A DNA stretch of 64,000 nt from assembly GCA_024867545.1 (NCBI GenBank), contig JANFNE010000067.1, forward strand, positions 62,001 to 126,000. The letters are read 5' to 3'. Below, one piece after another: positions 21,747 to 31,320 of the stretch (position 1 is its first letter; the number at the start of each line of letters is the position of its first letter). The notes beneath the pieces were generated by a model, which was given only the letters and a program-made list of their open reading frames with translations, ran no database searches and was not told the origin of the DNA. A program made the position numbers and the translations under genes. Source of the stretch: Phytopythium helicoides (taxonomy: Eukaryota; Oomycota; Peronosporomycetes; Pythiales; Pythiaceae).

Positions 21747-24283
21747 ATGGCTGAAACTGAGAGGCGTGGACGTTGGATGTGCGCCAAGACGGAAGTTGCC
21801 CCGATATCAAATGGATCAGGACCGATGGCTCCAGCACATCGAAGGCTGACCTTCATCGAAGCATTTGGGAAGTTGGGCATCCCCATGTTACTGATAACTC
21901 TCATCTCGATGTCCTGGACAGCCTGGCTAGTTTGCCTTAACATTGCGCCAAATGCCACCGCCAATTATCTTATGGATACTGGAGACCTCGACAACGGAGA
22001 TTTCTGGTTGATTTTAAGACCAGATCCGGTGCTTCTAGTGTTTACTGTACTATGTCTTTCGGCAATTCTTACAATGTACGGCGCTGTAATCCTTCGAATG
22101 ACTCTGTGGCGCAATGTGATTCCTCGAGGGAACTCTTTCCGTGATCGGACACTGAGTAAAATTGCTATTGGAGTTGTTTTTAGCTCGCAGAACGCCATAA
22201 AAGCCAAACACGCGTGGCAAGATGTGACCGGGTTCAACGGCAAATGGCGCAAACATTGGGTAAGGTTGAATCATCGACATTTGACATCCATAAAACCACT
22301 AAAGACATCTATGATGATCAGAACACGCTTCTCAAAGTGGTTGACTTAACACTACAGATGCTGACGCTTTTTCGGATTCTCGAATACGGTTTTGCTCCAA
22401 CAATGAGTTTTGGATATGCTGCGCTGATTGTAGCAAACGCGCTCAGTTGTGCGGCTTTCATCCTTAGTCGAAGCAACCACTCTGCGTTCGTCGAAGTTTT
22501 ATTCGACACCATGTACGTGGCCTTGTGTGTAATGAGAGCGAGATAAATAGACCTAAACACTAATCCAAGTTCTATGAGTCAGGTTCGACATGCTATTTGC
22601 TGTTGGGGCTCACATTATGCTGCTAGCATATGCTTATACTCATTTTGATTTTGACAGAGCACGAGCTCGATTGATTTTGAAAATGACTCATCCCGGAAAC
22701 TTTTACCGCCAAGCGCGCATGATGGCTGATCCTAGACAGACTTCAATATTTCTTCTCAGCTTTGACGCACTCCGAACAAATACATGGAGTGGATTAGCTG
22801 TCCAAACTGTCATGAACATGTCCTTCTGCTATCGGCTGCTGCGTGTCGTCCAAGTGTACAGCGAATCAAGACGACATATGCATCATTCTTCCAGCAAAAC
22901 TCAATTGTTTACTGTTGGAAGCAGAAAAAATGTCGTGACAAACACAGCGACAGGAAAAGTTATTCCTTTTGTTGCATTGAAGGCTCAAGCACGTGTGCCC
23001 CGTGTACTGGCAATTGGTTTCATGGCTGTCGGGATTGCTGCAATTGCTTTCACTCATGAGGCCATAGACCACTCGACTCGGGAGTGCAAAGCTTATCCTG
23101 AATGTGCAGCCTTTGCCTATCGATGGGCTACACACAATTCGTGTCCGTGTCTAGCGTATATTGACGTAGTGAAGGCTCCAAAGACTTTCGATGAATGGAC
23201 AAACCCAATTGACGTGACGGCGTCAGTGACGGCTCTGGCTGCCTCCGGTGACCTGCTGGTGCTTAACATCATCAATCGTCGATTACGAGTGTGGCCAGAC
23301 GAGCTGAGTCGGTGTAAAAACCTTCGGCACATGTGGGTATCTTGTTTGTTTTGAAGTGTATGGAACTGCTATTGACAAATTGATGTGTTTAATGACTGCA
23401 GTTCTCTGCTGTACACTGGCGTAGAAGAAATTCCATCGTGGGCTGCAGGTTTCACTAAACTTGAATATCTGTGAGTCTATGAAGCACTTGATTTGGCTTT
23501 GACATAAAACTAACGCGTGTAATTGTTTGCAGCAACATCGAAGGTAAGCTTTCTGAAACCAACATTGTCAAGATGCCAGAAAATCTGTTCGACTATATGC
23601 CGGTGCTTATGAACATCCATTTTGGAGTTCACTTCCACCTCGAAAAGCTCCCTCGCCTTAATGGATTACACAATCTGAACGGGTTGTCGTTGGCACTGTT
23701 ATCTTCTCTAGCAGAACTACCAGACATTTCAAAGCTGACTAAACTCCAGAGGCTAGAAATCGTCACGTTGGCTTCGCTAAATCAGCTTCCCAATCTCCCC
23801 AACGAGATATCTCTTTCCACATTCACCGTCGCTTTTTCTCTTCCGTGCTGCAACGGATATATTGGCAACTGCGATCTAACGCTGCCTGCATGCATTGGAA
23901 TGGACCCTACCTCGTGCTTACCGAGTAATTCAGGAGTAACAAGTCTCAGTGAGACTACACAACAGCAGATTGCAACGCACAGTTCCACAATTTGCTCGGC
24001 TGACCCACTTCTCCGAGGTCTACCGATAGAGGTGCTCTTCTGGCCCCCAGCAAAAAGAGAAGTCGACAAGTGTGGGGGTATAATGTATCGCGAGTGCATG
24101 TACGCCGCCAGCAGCAATTGGAGTGTGGGGAATTCGATCTGTCTGAATGATAGATTTCAAGTCATACAGTGCGTCTACTCAGAAGAAGCCATCAATTTGA
24201 GGCGACAGGAAATCCGTGACAGCGTTGGCACTCCTTGTGATCCTGAAGAGGAAGGGTGGCTAGGTTGTCCAACCACAGTGTAG
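21747..24283 (+). CDS. LRR/WLGC five-span membrane protein B
   Basis: Exons 21747-22259, 22322-22512, 22583-23332, 23402-23470 and 23533-24283 give 757 residues. Exon 1 has two spans around NATANYLMDTG, whose sequon implies an extracellular loop. The loop after span 2 is basic and ends FNGKWRKHW at the exon boundary, implying it is cytoplasmic. Exon 2 (191 nt) carries span 3. Exon 3 has spans 4 and 5, then CKAYPECAAFAYRW and CPCLAYID. Exon 4 is a single LRR (SLLYTGVEEIPSWAAGF). Exon 5 has further LRRs and about 12 cysteines, closing EGWLGCPTTV. It lies 205 bp behind gene A in the same orientation, as a tandem duplicate. Donors are not always the strongest (exon 3 ends at GTGGGT), but the frame requires it. 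Confidence 0.87.
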
Positions 24284-24374
24284 GATGCAAATACATATAT
24301 TATGACACACAAAAAAGCGTTACGTCCCATGAGTTGAATTTATATTTCTTTTGCGGCATTTGCCATTCTGAACA

Positions 24375-26858
24375 ATGGTAAGCAGGGCGGCTGTCTCTCC
24401 TCTGCCTGCAGTCGAGGTTACTGTGGCAAAGGTAGCTTCATTTGCGGAAGCATTTGGCAGGCTCGGTCCCCTTGTTCTTTTTGTCGCGATAGTCTCGATG
24501 CTATGGACCATCTGGCTAATATGCCTCAACGTCGCGCCAAACGCGACAGCAAACTATCTCATGGACACAGGCGAATTCGACAATGGAGAGTTTTGGTTGA
24601 TATTGCAGCCAGAGCCCGTGCTACTTGTTTTCACTGTGCTGAGTCTGTCGACAATCGTGATCATCTACGGAATGGTGATTTTACGGATGACAATTTGGCG
24701 AAACAAACGACCTTCGGGTTTGATATTGATCCCCACATCCGATACGGGAATTGCTTCTCGGTTGCGCTCAGGTATTCAATTTGTTAAGGGCATGAAGTGG
24801 ATGAGCAAGGCACTGGCCACCTGGAAAGAGCTCACAGGCTTCAACGGCCATCACCGAAAGCATTGGGTACGTTTAGAATATTGCTTTGGGATCATGTGGC
24901 TGTTTTGCACTTACAACCATTGTTGAAAGAACGCAATTCTGAAAGCCGTCGACTTAACACTGCAAATGCTAACGCTCCACCGCATTTTGGAGTACGGATT
25001 TTCACCAAAGCTCTGCTTCGGATACGCTGCTCTCGTGGCCACAAATGCATTGAGCTGTGTTGTTTTTATTCTCAACCCGCACCAGCACACAGCGCTTACG
25101 GAGGTGCTGGTCGATTCGTTGTAAGTGATGGTTCACTCGAATTCTTCGAAGTCGATGAAACTCACGCAACTTTTCTCTCTCTCAGGTTTGATATGCTGTT
25201 CGCAGTCGGCGCCCCCATCATGCTGCTCGAGTACTCATACATAGGGTTCCAATTTGATCGGAAGCGTGCGATGCTTGTGTACAAGATAATGTCTCTCAAC
25301 TCCTACGAACGTCAGGCTCGTCTCATCGCCAACCAGCGTGAAGTCAACAACTTTCTGCTATGTTTCGATGCCCTGAGAACCAACACATGGAGAGGACTGG
25401 GGGTCCAAACCGTCATGAACGTGTCCTTCGGCTACCGACTTCTTCGCGTGGTGCAAGTCTACAGCGAGTCTCGACGCCAAACTCGCTCTTCTCATAGCAG
25501 TAAACCACCACAGACAACGAGTATCAGCAACAAGAGAATCGGCACAATCAACACAGCGAATATCCAAGCGCGTGTACCTCGTGTGCTGGCTCTAACATTC
25601 TTAGCCGTCGGGGTCATGGCCATCGTCCTCACCCACGAGTCCATCGACTATTCAACGCAAGCGTGCAAAGCGTATCCCGAGTGCGCAGCTTTCGCCTATC
25701 GCTGGGTGACGCATCAGAATTGCCCATGCCTAGTGTATATTGACGTGCTGATGGCGCCAAAGACGTGGGATGAGTGGAAGAATCCAGTTGACGTGACGGC
25801 GAGCGTTTCTGCATTGGCGAGATCAGGAGACCTGCTGGTGCTGGACATCATCAATCGTCGGCTGCGAGTATGGCCGGACGAACTGAGTCGATGCACAAAT
25901 CTGAGGCACATGTAGGTCCTTGCTGTGCTCGAACGCATCTGGGTCAGCGCTAACAACTTGGTATTTGCTGATGGGACGGTCGTAGCTCTTTGCTGTACAC
26001 TGGCGTGGAGGAAATTCCTTCGTGGGCCGCAGGTTTCACGAGGCTCGAGTTCTTGTACGTGCTTTATTTTGCTTCCTCTTCCAACTTGAGTCGTAGTATA
26101 ATAATTGACCCTATTTCTTCCTTTCTTCGAGCAGGAGCATTGAAGGTAAACAATCCGAGACGAACTTGGTCAAGATGCCCAGCAATCTCTTTGATCGCAT
26201 GCGTGTGCTCTCTCGTATCCACCTGGGAAGCCATTATTCCTTGCATGCTTTGCCATCGATGGATGGGCTTGTCAATATGCGAAGTCTCTCGATCGCGATG
26301 CTTCCGTCCCTTTCTTCCCTTCCAAGCCTCGCAGCCCTCTCCAAGCTCCACAGACTGCTACTCCTCATCCTTCCCAGCCTTCACACGCTCTCAGCCGGAC
26401 CGCCAACCGTGCCTCCTGCCGTTGAGATCCAGCTCACCGGCGTCTGCTGCAGCGGCTTCCTCGGCAATTGCGACTTGACGTACGCGTCCTGCAGAGACCT
26501 CAAGTCGTGCGAGCGACCCGCGGACGCCCAGTGGACGCTGTGGTCGGCCTTTCGAGCCGCCAACTCGGAGCTCTGCCACTGGGACACCTCGGTCGCGCCA
26601 ATCCCAATCCTCAGCATGTTCCCGGACCTCCGGCGTGCGGACGTGGACGAATGCGACGGCCGGCTCTACCGCCAGTGCGAGCCGCAGGTCCCCGCGCAGA
26701 CCCTGGGCCAGTCCCTGTGCTACAACGACCGCCTGCGCGTCATCTCGTGCGTCTCGTCGCCCGAGGCCATTGCGCTGCGCCGCGCCGAGATCCAGCAGGG
26801 CGTCGGCCTGCCGTGCGACCCCGAGGACGAGCGGTGGCTCGGCTGCACAGCGGACTGA
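24375..26858 (+). CDS. LRR/WLGC five-span membrane protein C
   Basis: Exons 24375-24866, 24930-25120, 25186-25911, 25986-26054 and 26135-26858 give 733 residues. It follows B by only 91 bp. The exon 2 sequence (LEYGFSPKLCFGYAALVATN) places it with G and H rather than with D-F. The LRR part (MPSNLFDRMRVLSRIHLG) and tail (RWLGCTAD) are also G/H-like. From about 26380 to the stop, codon third positions become strongly G/C, unlike the exons upstream, while the protein stays colinear with the family. That matches the GC-rich island that begins just downstream. The stop codon is followed at once by a 28-bp tandem repeat. Confidence 0.87.
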
Positions 26859-26980
26859 GTGGACGGCGGCCGCAATGAGCCACAGTGAGGACGGCGGCCA
26901 CAATGGTCCACAGTGAGGACGGCGGCCGCAACGGGCCACAGTGAGGACGGCGGCCGCAATGAGCCACAGTGAGGACGGCG
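26859..26980. repeat. 28-bp tandem repeat after LRR gene C
   Basis: Four consecutive units of 28 bp (26859-26886, 26887-26914, 26915-26942, 26943-26970) share 'ggacggcggccgcaatgagcc' and end 'cacagt', with 0-3 differences from one another. A partial fifth unit ('gaggacggcg') then decays into GTCCGC-rich sequence. The repeat starts at the base after the stop codon of gene C, so it probably forms the 3' UTR. Confidence 0.9.
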
Positions 26981-27217
26981 TCCGTATCCGCATCCGCGTC
27001 CGCGCGGAAGGAGCTCGTCCAAGGTCGTTCTGGAACAATCGACGCGACCTTGAAGTGGTGCGTCAAACGCCGGAAGTATACATAAATCAAGTCAAACGCG
27101 TCCACAGTTTAAAACAGCCCCACCCACCAATCCGCAGTTTAAATCACTTCGGGCCGACCTGTGGACGGCGCTTGGCTTGTCAATTTGCAAGTTCCCCCGC
27201 GTCCGCAAGTCGCCACC
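26981..27217. other. GC-rich spacer before CPN10
   Basis: This is the promoter region of the chaperonin gene. It is dense in GTCCGC/GTCCAC hexamers and has two similar 'cgtccacagtttaaaac' and 'atccgcagtttaaatc' segments at ~27098-27145. No coding sequence is seen. Confidence 0.5.
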
Positions 27218-27666
27218 ATGGTGGGTCCCCGCTTGCCTCGGATCTCGCGCCGATCCGCAGCGTCCGCTGACTCTTTGCGGATGTATGTGGCCGCCCGCAG
27301 AGCTCCCTCCGCAAGCTTATCCCGTTCGGCAACCGCGTGCTCGTCAAGCGCGTCGAGGCCGTGGCCAAGGTGCGTCCGCGCGCGTCCGCGCTCGTCCCCA
27401 ATACATCCGCACTAACACTGCGGCCGCCGCGTCCACAGACGGCCAGCGGCATCTACCTGCCGGACGCCGACCAACAGAAGCAGAACGAGGGCGAGGTCGT
27501 GGCCGTGGGCCCGGGCCTGCGCACGGCCGAGGGCTCGCTCATCCCCGTGCAGAGCGCCGTGGGCGACAAGGTGCTGCTGCCCGAGTACGGCGGCTCGCTC
27601 GTCAAGCTCGACGGCCAGGACTTCCACCTCTTCCGCGACGAGGACATCCTGGGCAAGCTGCAGTAG
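27218..27666 (+). CDS. HSPE1: Chaperonin 10 (HSP10/CPN10)
   Basis: Co-chaperonin that caps the mitochondrial HSP60 ring. Proposed coding exons are 27218-27220 (the ATG alone, in a strong Kozak context, gccaccATGg), 27301-27369 and 27439-27666, giving 99 residues, the usual family length. Diagnostic sequence: LRKLIPFGNRVLVKRVE, GIYLPDA, GEVVAVGPG, VGDKVLLPEYGG and FRDEDILGK near the C-terminus. The mobile loop sits around TASGIYLPDADQQKQNEG. The first intron begins directly after the start codon (GTGGGT) and ends GCAG; this is inferred because exon 2 has no ATG before the conserved SSLRKLIP. Convergent with guanine deaminase. The introns share the GTCCGC-rich texture of the flanks. Confidence 0.9.
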
Positions 27667-27877
27667 GCGCGTGGATCCGCACAGTGTGGACCGCGTCCAC
27701 ACGGCGGTCCTCATAGTCGGTCCGCAGTGTGTGGCCGCAGGTGTGGACGCGTCCGCACCCGCGGTCCTCATACTGGAGCGGCCCCCTAGACCATCAATAC
27801 AACCAACGTATCTAAAAACCTGCTGGAAGGAAGACGTGGGGCTCATATTCATTTTGCTGCTACGGACGCGGACGCAA
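27667..27877. other. Convergent spacer with GTCCRC-rich sequence
   Basis: The spacer between CPN10 and guanine deaminase contains two related segments ending 'gcggtcctcata' (near 27700-27714 and 27760-27772), each next to a near-palindromic GTGGAC..GTCCAC-type sequence. Confidence 0.5.
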
Positions 27878-29251
27878 CTACTTGAGGCTGCCCAGCACTT
27901 GCCGCCCGCGCACGAAGATGGCGCGGATGTTGCGGTCGTCGCCGAGGAACAAGAACTGCTGCAGAGCTCGCTGCACGTCCATCGGCTGGTCCGTGAGCTC
28001 GGCGGGGGCGTCCACAGCTCCGTCGTCCACGTACGGGTCGACGACCAAGGCGTCGAACTCCTTGCCAGGCAGGAAGTTGCCCACGGTCTCACCGAGGGCC
28101 AACGCCTCGGCACCTCCCTGTGTTGCGAGGTGGAAGGCCTCGGCGAACGACAACGGCGCGTAGCTCGAGGACGAGGAAGAAGTCGACGACGCCGAGTCCT
28201 CGTCGTCGCTGCCGCCGCCTCCAGCGACGAGCTTGGAGGCGATCACAGCCTGCCGGAGAGCGTCGAGCATGGACGGAGAGTACCCGCCAGACACGTCCGT
28301 GCCCAAGCCGACCTTGACGCCCTCGTCCAGCAGTCTCCGCACGTTGAGCACGCCGCTCGAGAGCGAAAAGTTGGAGTTGGCGCAGTGGATGACGCCGGCA
28401 CCGCTGTCCCGGAGCATTGCGCGCTCCTTGCCGCCGCACCAGACGCAGTGCGCCATGTACGAGCGCTCGTGCAGCAGTCCGTGGTCCTTGTACACGGCCG
28501 CGTAGCTCTCGCTCTCGGGGTGCAGCTCGCGCACCCACTGGATCTCGGCGCGGTTCTCCGACAGGTGCGACTGCACGCGCAGCTTGGGCTCGTGCTCGCG
28601 GGAAATTTCTCCGAGCGCCGTCATGAGCTCGGACGTCGTGGACGGCACGAAGCGTGGCGTGAGCACGGGCGCCACCAGCGGGTTCTGCTTGGCCAGCACG
28701 TAGTCGACAAACTCGCGCGTGGCGTCGACCGACTGCTGCGTGGTCTCCATGAGCGCGGGCGTCGAGCAGTTGCGGTCCATGTTGACCTTGCCCACGAGCG
28801 CTCGCTGGCCGAGCTCCTCGGCCACGTCGGCCAGCGCCTTGCAGCCCTCGAGGTGCACGGTGGCAAAGTACGAGCACGTGGTCGTGCCGTTGAGCAGGTG
28901 GCGCCGCACCGCCTTGGCGTACACGGCGCGCGCGTACTTGGCGTCCGCAAACTTGGCCTCGCTGGGAAACGTGTGCGTGTCGAGCCACTCGAGCAGCGGC
29001 AGGTGCATGCCCACGCCCACAAACGAGTGCTGCGGCGCGTGTGCGTGGCCGTCCACGAAGCCAGGCAGCAGCAGCTTGCTGCCCAAGTCTACGAGCTCGT
29101 CAAAGTGCGGCTGCGGGTCCGAGGACGCCAGGTCGTGCACGAATCGGATGGTCTTGGACTCCGAGTCGACGCCCACGAGGCCCGGAGCGAGCACCTGGAG
29201 CTGCCCGAGCGCCAGCGAGTGGACGACGTTGGCTCGGTACGCGACGATCAT
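27878..29251 (-). CDS. GDA: Guanine deaminase
   Basis: Hydrolyses guanine to xanthine and ammonia in purine salvage/catabolism; a cytosolic zinc enzyme of the amidohydrolase superfamily. 457 residues, intronless, close to the human length of 454. Zinc and catalytic residues are visible: HxH in LLPGFVDGHAHAPQ (H69, H71), H229 and E232 in VQSHLSEN, H268 in YMAHCVWCG, and D319 in GLGTDVSGG. IHCANSNFSLSSG is the usual substrate-loop region. Residues ~349-363 are an acidic Ser-rich insertion (DDEDSASSTSSSSSS) not expected in the animal enzyme. The start is the ATG at 29251; the frame continues upstream without an ATG. High GC and an intact frame. Confidence 0.93.
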   Translation of the reverse strand: MIVAYRANVVHSLALGQLQVLAPGLVGVDSESKTIRFVHDLASSDPQPHFDELVDLGSKLLLPGFVDGHAHAPQHSFVGVGMHLPLLEWLDTHTFPSEAKFADAKYARAVYAKAVRRHLLNGTTTCSYFATVHLEGCKALADVAEELGQRALVGKVNMDRNCSTPALMETTQQSVDATREFVDYVLAKQNPLVAPVLTPRFVPSTTSELMTALGEISREHEPKLRVQSHLSENRAEIQWVRELHPESESYAAVYKDHGLLHERSYMAHCVWCGGKERAMLRDSGAGVIHCANSNFSLSSGVLNVRRLLDEGVKVGLGTDVSGGYSPSMLDALRQAVIASKLVAGGGGSDDEDSASSTSSSSSSYAPLSFAEAFHLATQGGAEALALGETVGNFLPGKEFDALVVDPYVDDGAVDAPAELTDQPMDVQRALQQFLFLGDDRNIRAIFVRGRQVLGSLK

Positions 29252-29979
29252 GGCGGCGGCGTGCGTTGCAGGCGGCGAGTTGGCGAATGACGGCGGGCGA
29301 GTCCCGCGTGGCGAGCAGCTACGTACGTAACGCCTGCAGTTCACATTCAAACACGCATTCAGCGCGCATTCAATTAGTGTTTGTCGATTTTAGAGGAGGA
29401 TATTGGATATTGAAGGTTTGAAAGATACATTTGAGTGGATTTTGAACATATTGTTTACTATAACATGGAGTGAGAGAGGCTAACACCCACGCGGAATGCT
29501 GAATGCGAAGATCGCGACTGGAGAACAGCGACGTTCGTTCGCATGCAGCTTCGTTTGCCAGTGGGACAGCGTCCTTCTCAGCCCTGCCCGGCCTTTGCTT
29601 CCTTTGTTTTGACTGCTTGTGGTGGCTGAATGCACAGTCCGGTGTGTGTGTGTGTGTGTGTGTGTGTTTGGCTGGCAGTAAGTCATGATGATCACGTCGA
29701 TGAGATACAGCTGACTTGCAGGTCTCACTTGCACTCGCGACGTCACACGTAGCAGCCGCAGCAATGGCGTCGACTGCTTCCCTCTCACTTTTCTGCTTCA
29801 TGGGAGCAGTCGGTTTGGCCATGGTATGTGTCAAGGTGGCTGACTGTGAGGAGCCTTCTGGTGGCCCGAGGTGGACGAGCTCAGGACACAAAACACATGC
29901 GAACGAGTTGTATCGCTGGTTGCGCGACGCTCAGAACGGAGCATCGCAGTTGCTTGCATTCTTTCCACTCCTCACACAC
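29252..29979. other. Intergenic region with GT microsatellite
   Basis: About 730 bp hold no supported gene. A + strand frame from ATG 29764 begins with a hydrophobic, signal-like stretch (MASTASLSLFCFMGAVGLAM) but runs antisense into the neighbouring gene's 3' end. A - strand frame crosses the microsatellite as a poly-(Thr-His) tract. Neither is convincing. Confidence 0.45.
29642..29667. repeat. (GT)13 microsatellite
   Basis: Thirteen uninterrupted GT dinucleotides are followed by 'ttgg'. Confidence 0.95.
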
Positions 29980-31055
29980 TCACAGCCATCGACGCTGGCG
30001 CTTGGAGACCACAGACGCAGGCTCGTCGCTGTCGAAGTCGAGGCTCCGAGAGACGCCGAACCGCACGCACCGCCCGTCTTCGACTCTTTCCCCGCTTGAG
30101 CCGTCTCCTTTGTGGTTCGCGTGCGATCGTGACTTGGTAACGGAGCTTGGGCGAGTCGTGGATGGTGCCTGGGAGCTCTTCCAGACTCGTCCGCTTGCAG
30201 CTGCCTGCTTTGCGCTTGAAGTTTTTGCAGCCTTCATCTTGGTGGTCTCCATGACTTGACTCGGGGTCTTTACCAGCCGAGTCTCGGGGTTGTACTCCTT
30301 CGCAACCGCGTCGTCTGTACTAGGCTCGCAGGCGCCGAGCCGCTGCCAGGCACTTGTTGCCAAGCTCGCAGCACTCTCAGCAGAAGCTCTGTCGTCCACC
30401 AGGACGCGACGCCAGCGCCAGAGCTCATCGAGCTTGCCATCGGTTGCCCGCTCGCTAGCAGATACGTCGCTGCTTGCAGTCGCCATGGCAGCGAGCAAAA
30501 CTTCCGCGCCGAGACTGCCATCGGACGGCCAGTCCGAAAGTAGCTTGGCAAGCATGACGGAGCCTCCACGGCTCATGAATCGCTTGAGAGCATCCTCATC
30601 CTGCACAGTCGAGCTGTGTTAGACAAGTAGGCAGATTCAATATTTCTGCAGCCGCCAACACGTACATCAGTCGACTCGTTGAGAGCTTCAAGCCGCATCT
30701 GCTTCGCCGTCACGTCGTCCTGATCTTCGAACCTCGTGGCCAACACGCAGAAGACTGCACGTAGCAGCCGCATTGCTGCGCGGTTCGCTGCAGCAAAGCC
30801 ACCGTTCCCGTCAACCACATCAGGATCAGGATCTGCATCGTCATTATCGACAGCCCTGGCTGCCCTCGAGGGACGCCCGCGCTGCTTGGGAATGTGGTGC
30901 TTGACGTACTCGCCGTCGAGTAGCCACAGGGTCCCATCTTCAAAGTGAACTTCATAAAGTCCGCGATCCGCCAAGTACTTGGTGACCGTCCCAATCATGG
31001 TGCGTCCACCGCGCTCGCCCACGCATCGTTCACCGACAAGATTCATCGGGTCCAT
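29980..31055 (-). CDS. Tudor-like/AT-hook/TFIIS-N-like nuclear protein
   Basis: Two exons, 31055-30666 and 30600-29980, are joined across a 65-bp GTACGT..CAG intron, giving 336 residues. Residues ~5-52 (VGERCVGERGGRTMIG, YEVHFEDGTLWLLDGEY) read like a Tudor-type barrel. KQRGRPSR near 57-64 is an AT-hook core for the DNA minor groove. Residues ~90-210 are helical, and the pattern VMLAKLLSDW..LWRWRRVLV..SAWQRLG resembles the TFIIS N-terminal/LW domain that binds transcription elongation factors. The tail is basic and Ser-rich. A role in chromatin or transcription is inferred from these weak similarities only. It is divergent from LRR gene D, whose ATG is 266 bp away. The start is the first ATG (31055). 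Confidence 0.62.
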
Positions 31056-31320
31056 GCTCAGAGCGCTGCTCGTGGGCACCGTTGCCGAGCAAACTCTGGG
31101 AAAGGGTTACTTCCAGGCCATGCAAATGGACCGTATACGAAGGTGCTCAGCGCCTGGATGCAAATACAACTTATCCATACTTGCCTAACGCGCAAGGTCA
31201 CCCGAGGTATTCTAAGCGCAGAGTGTTGCAGCAAATTCGGCACGAGCGTTTCAGCTCATGGCTCTCCATTCTATCTTGGCGAACACATTCCATGAAACAC
31301 ATCACTTTCCTAAAGGAGAG

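Noticed and set aside
27671..29290. 539-residue + strand open frame across guanine deaminase
   Set aside because: Antisense to a fully recognisable enzyme with all catalytic residues; the long frame is a product of high GC and codon bias.
29370..29891. 173-residue - strand frame through the GT microsatellite
   Set aside because: It includes a poly-(Thr-His) tract from the microsatellite and has no recognisable domain.
29764..30099. + strand frame with signal-peptide-like start (MASTASLSLFCFMG)
   Set aside because: Its second half runs antisense to the last exon of the Tudor/AT-hook gene, and no relative is evident; kept only as a remark.
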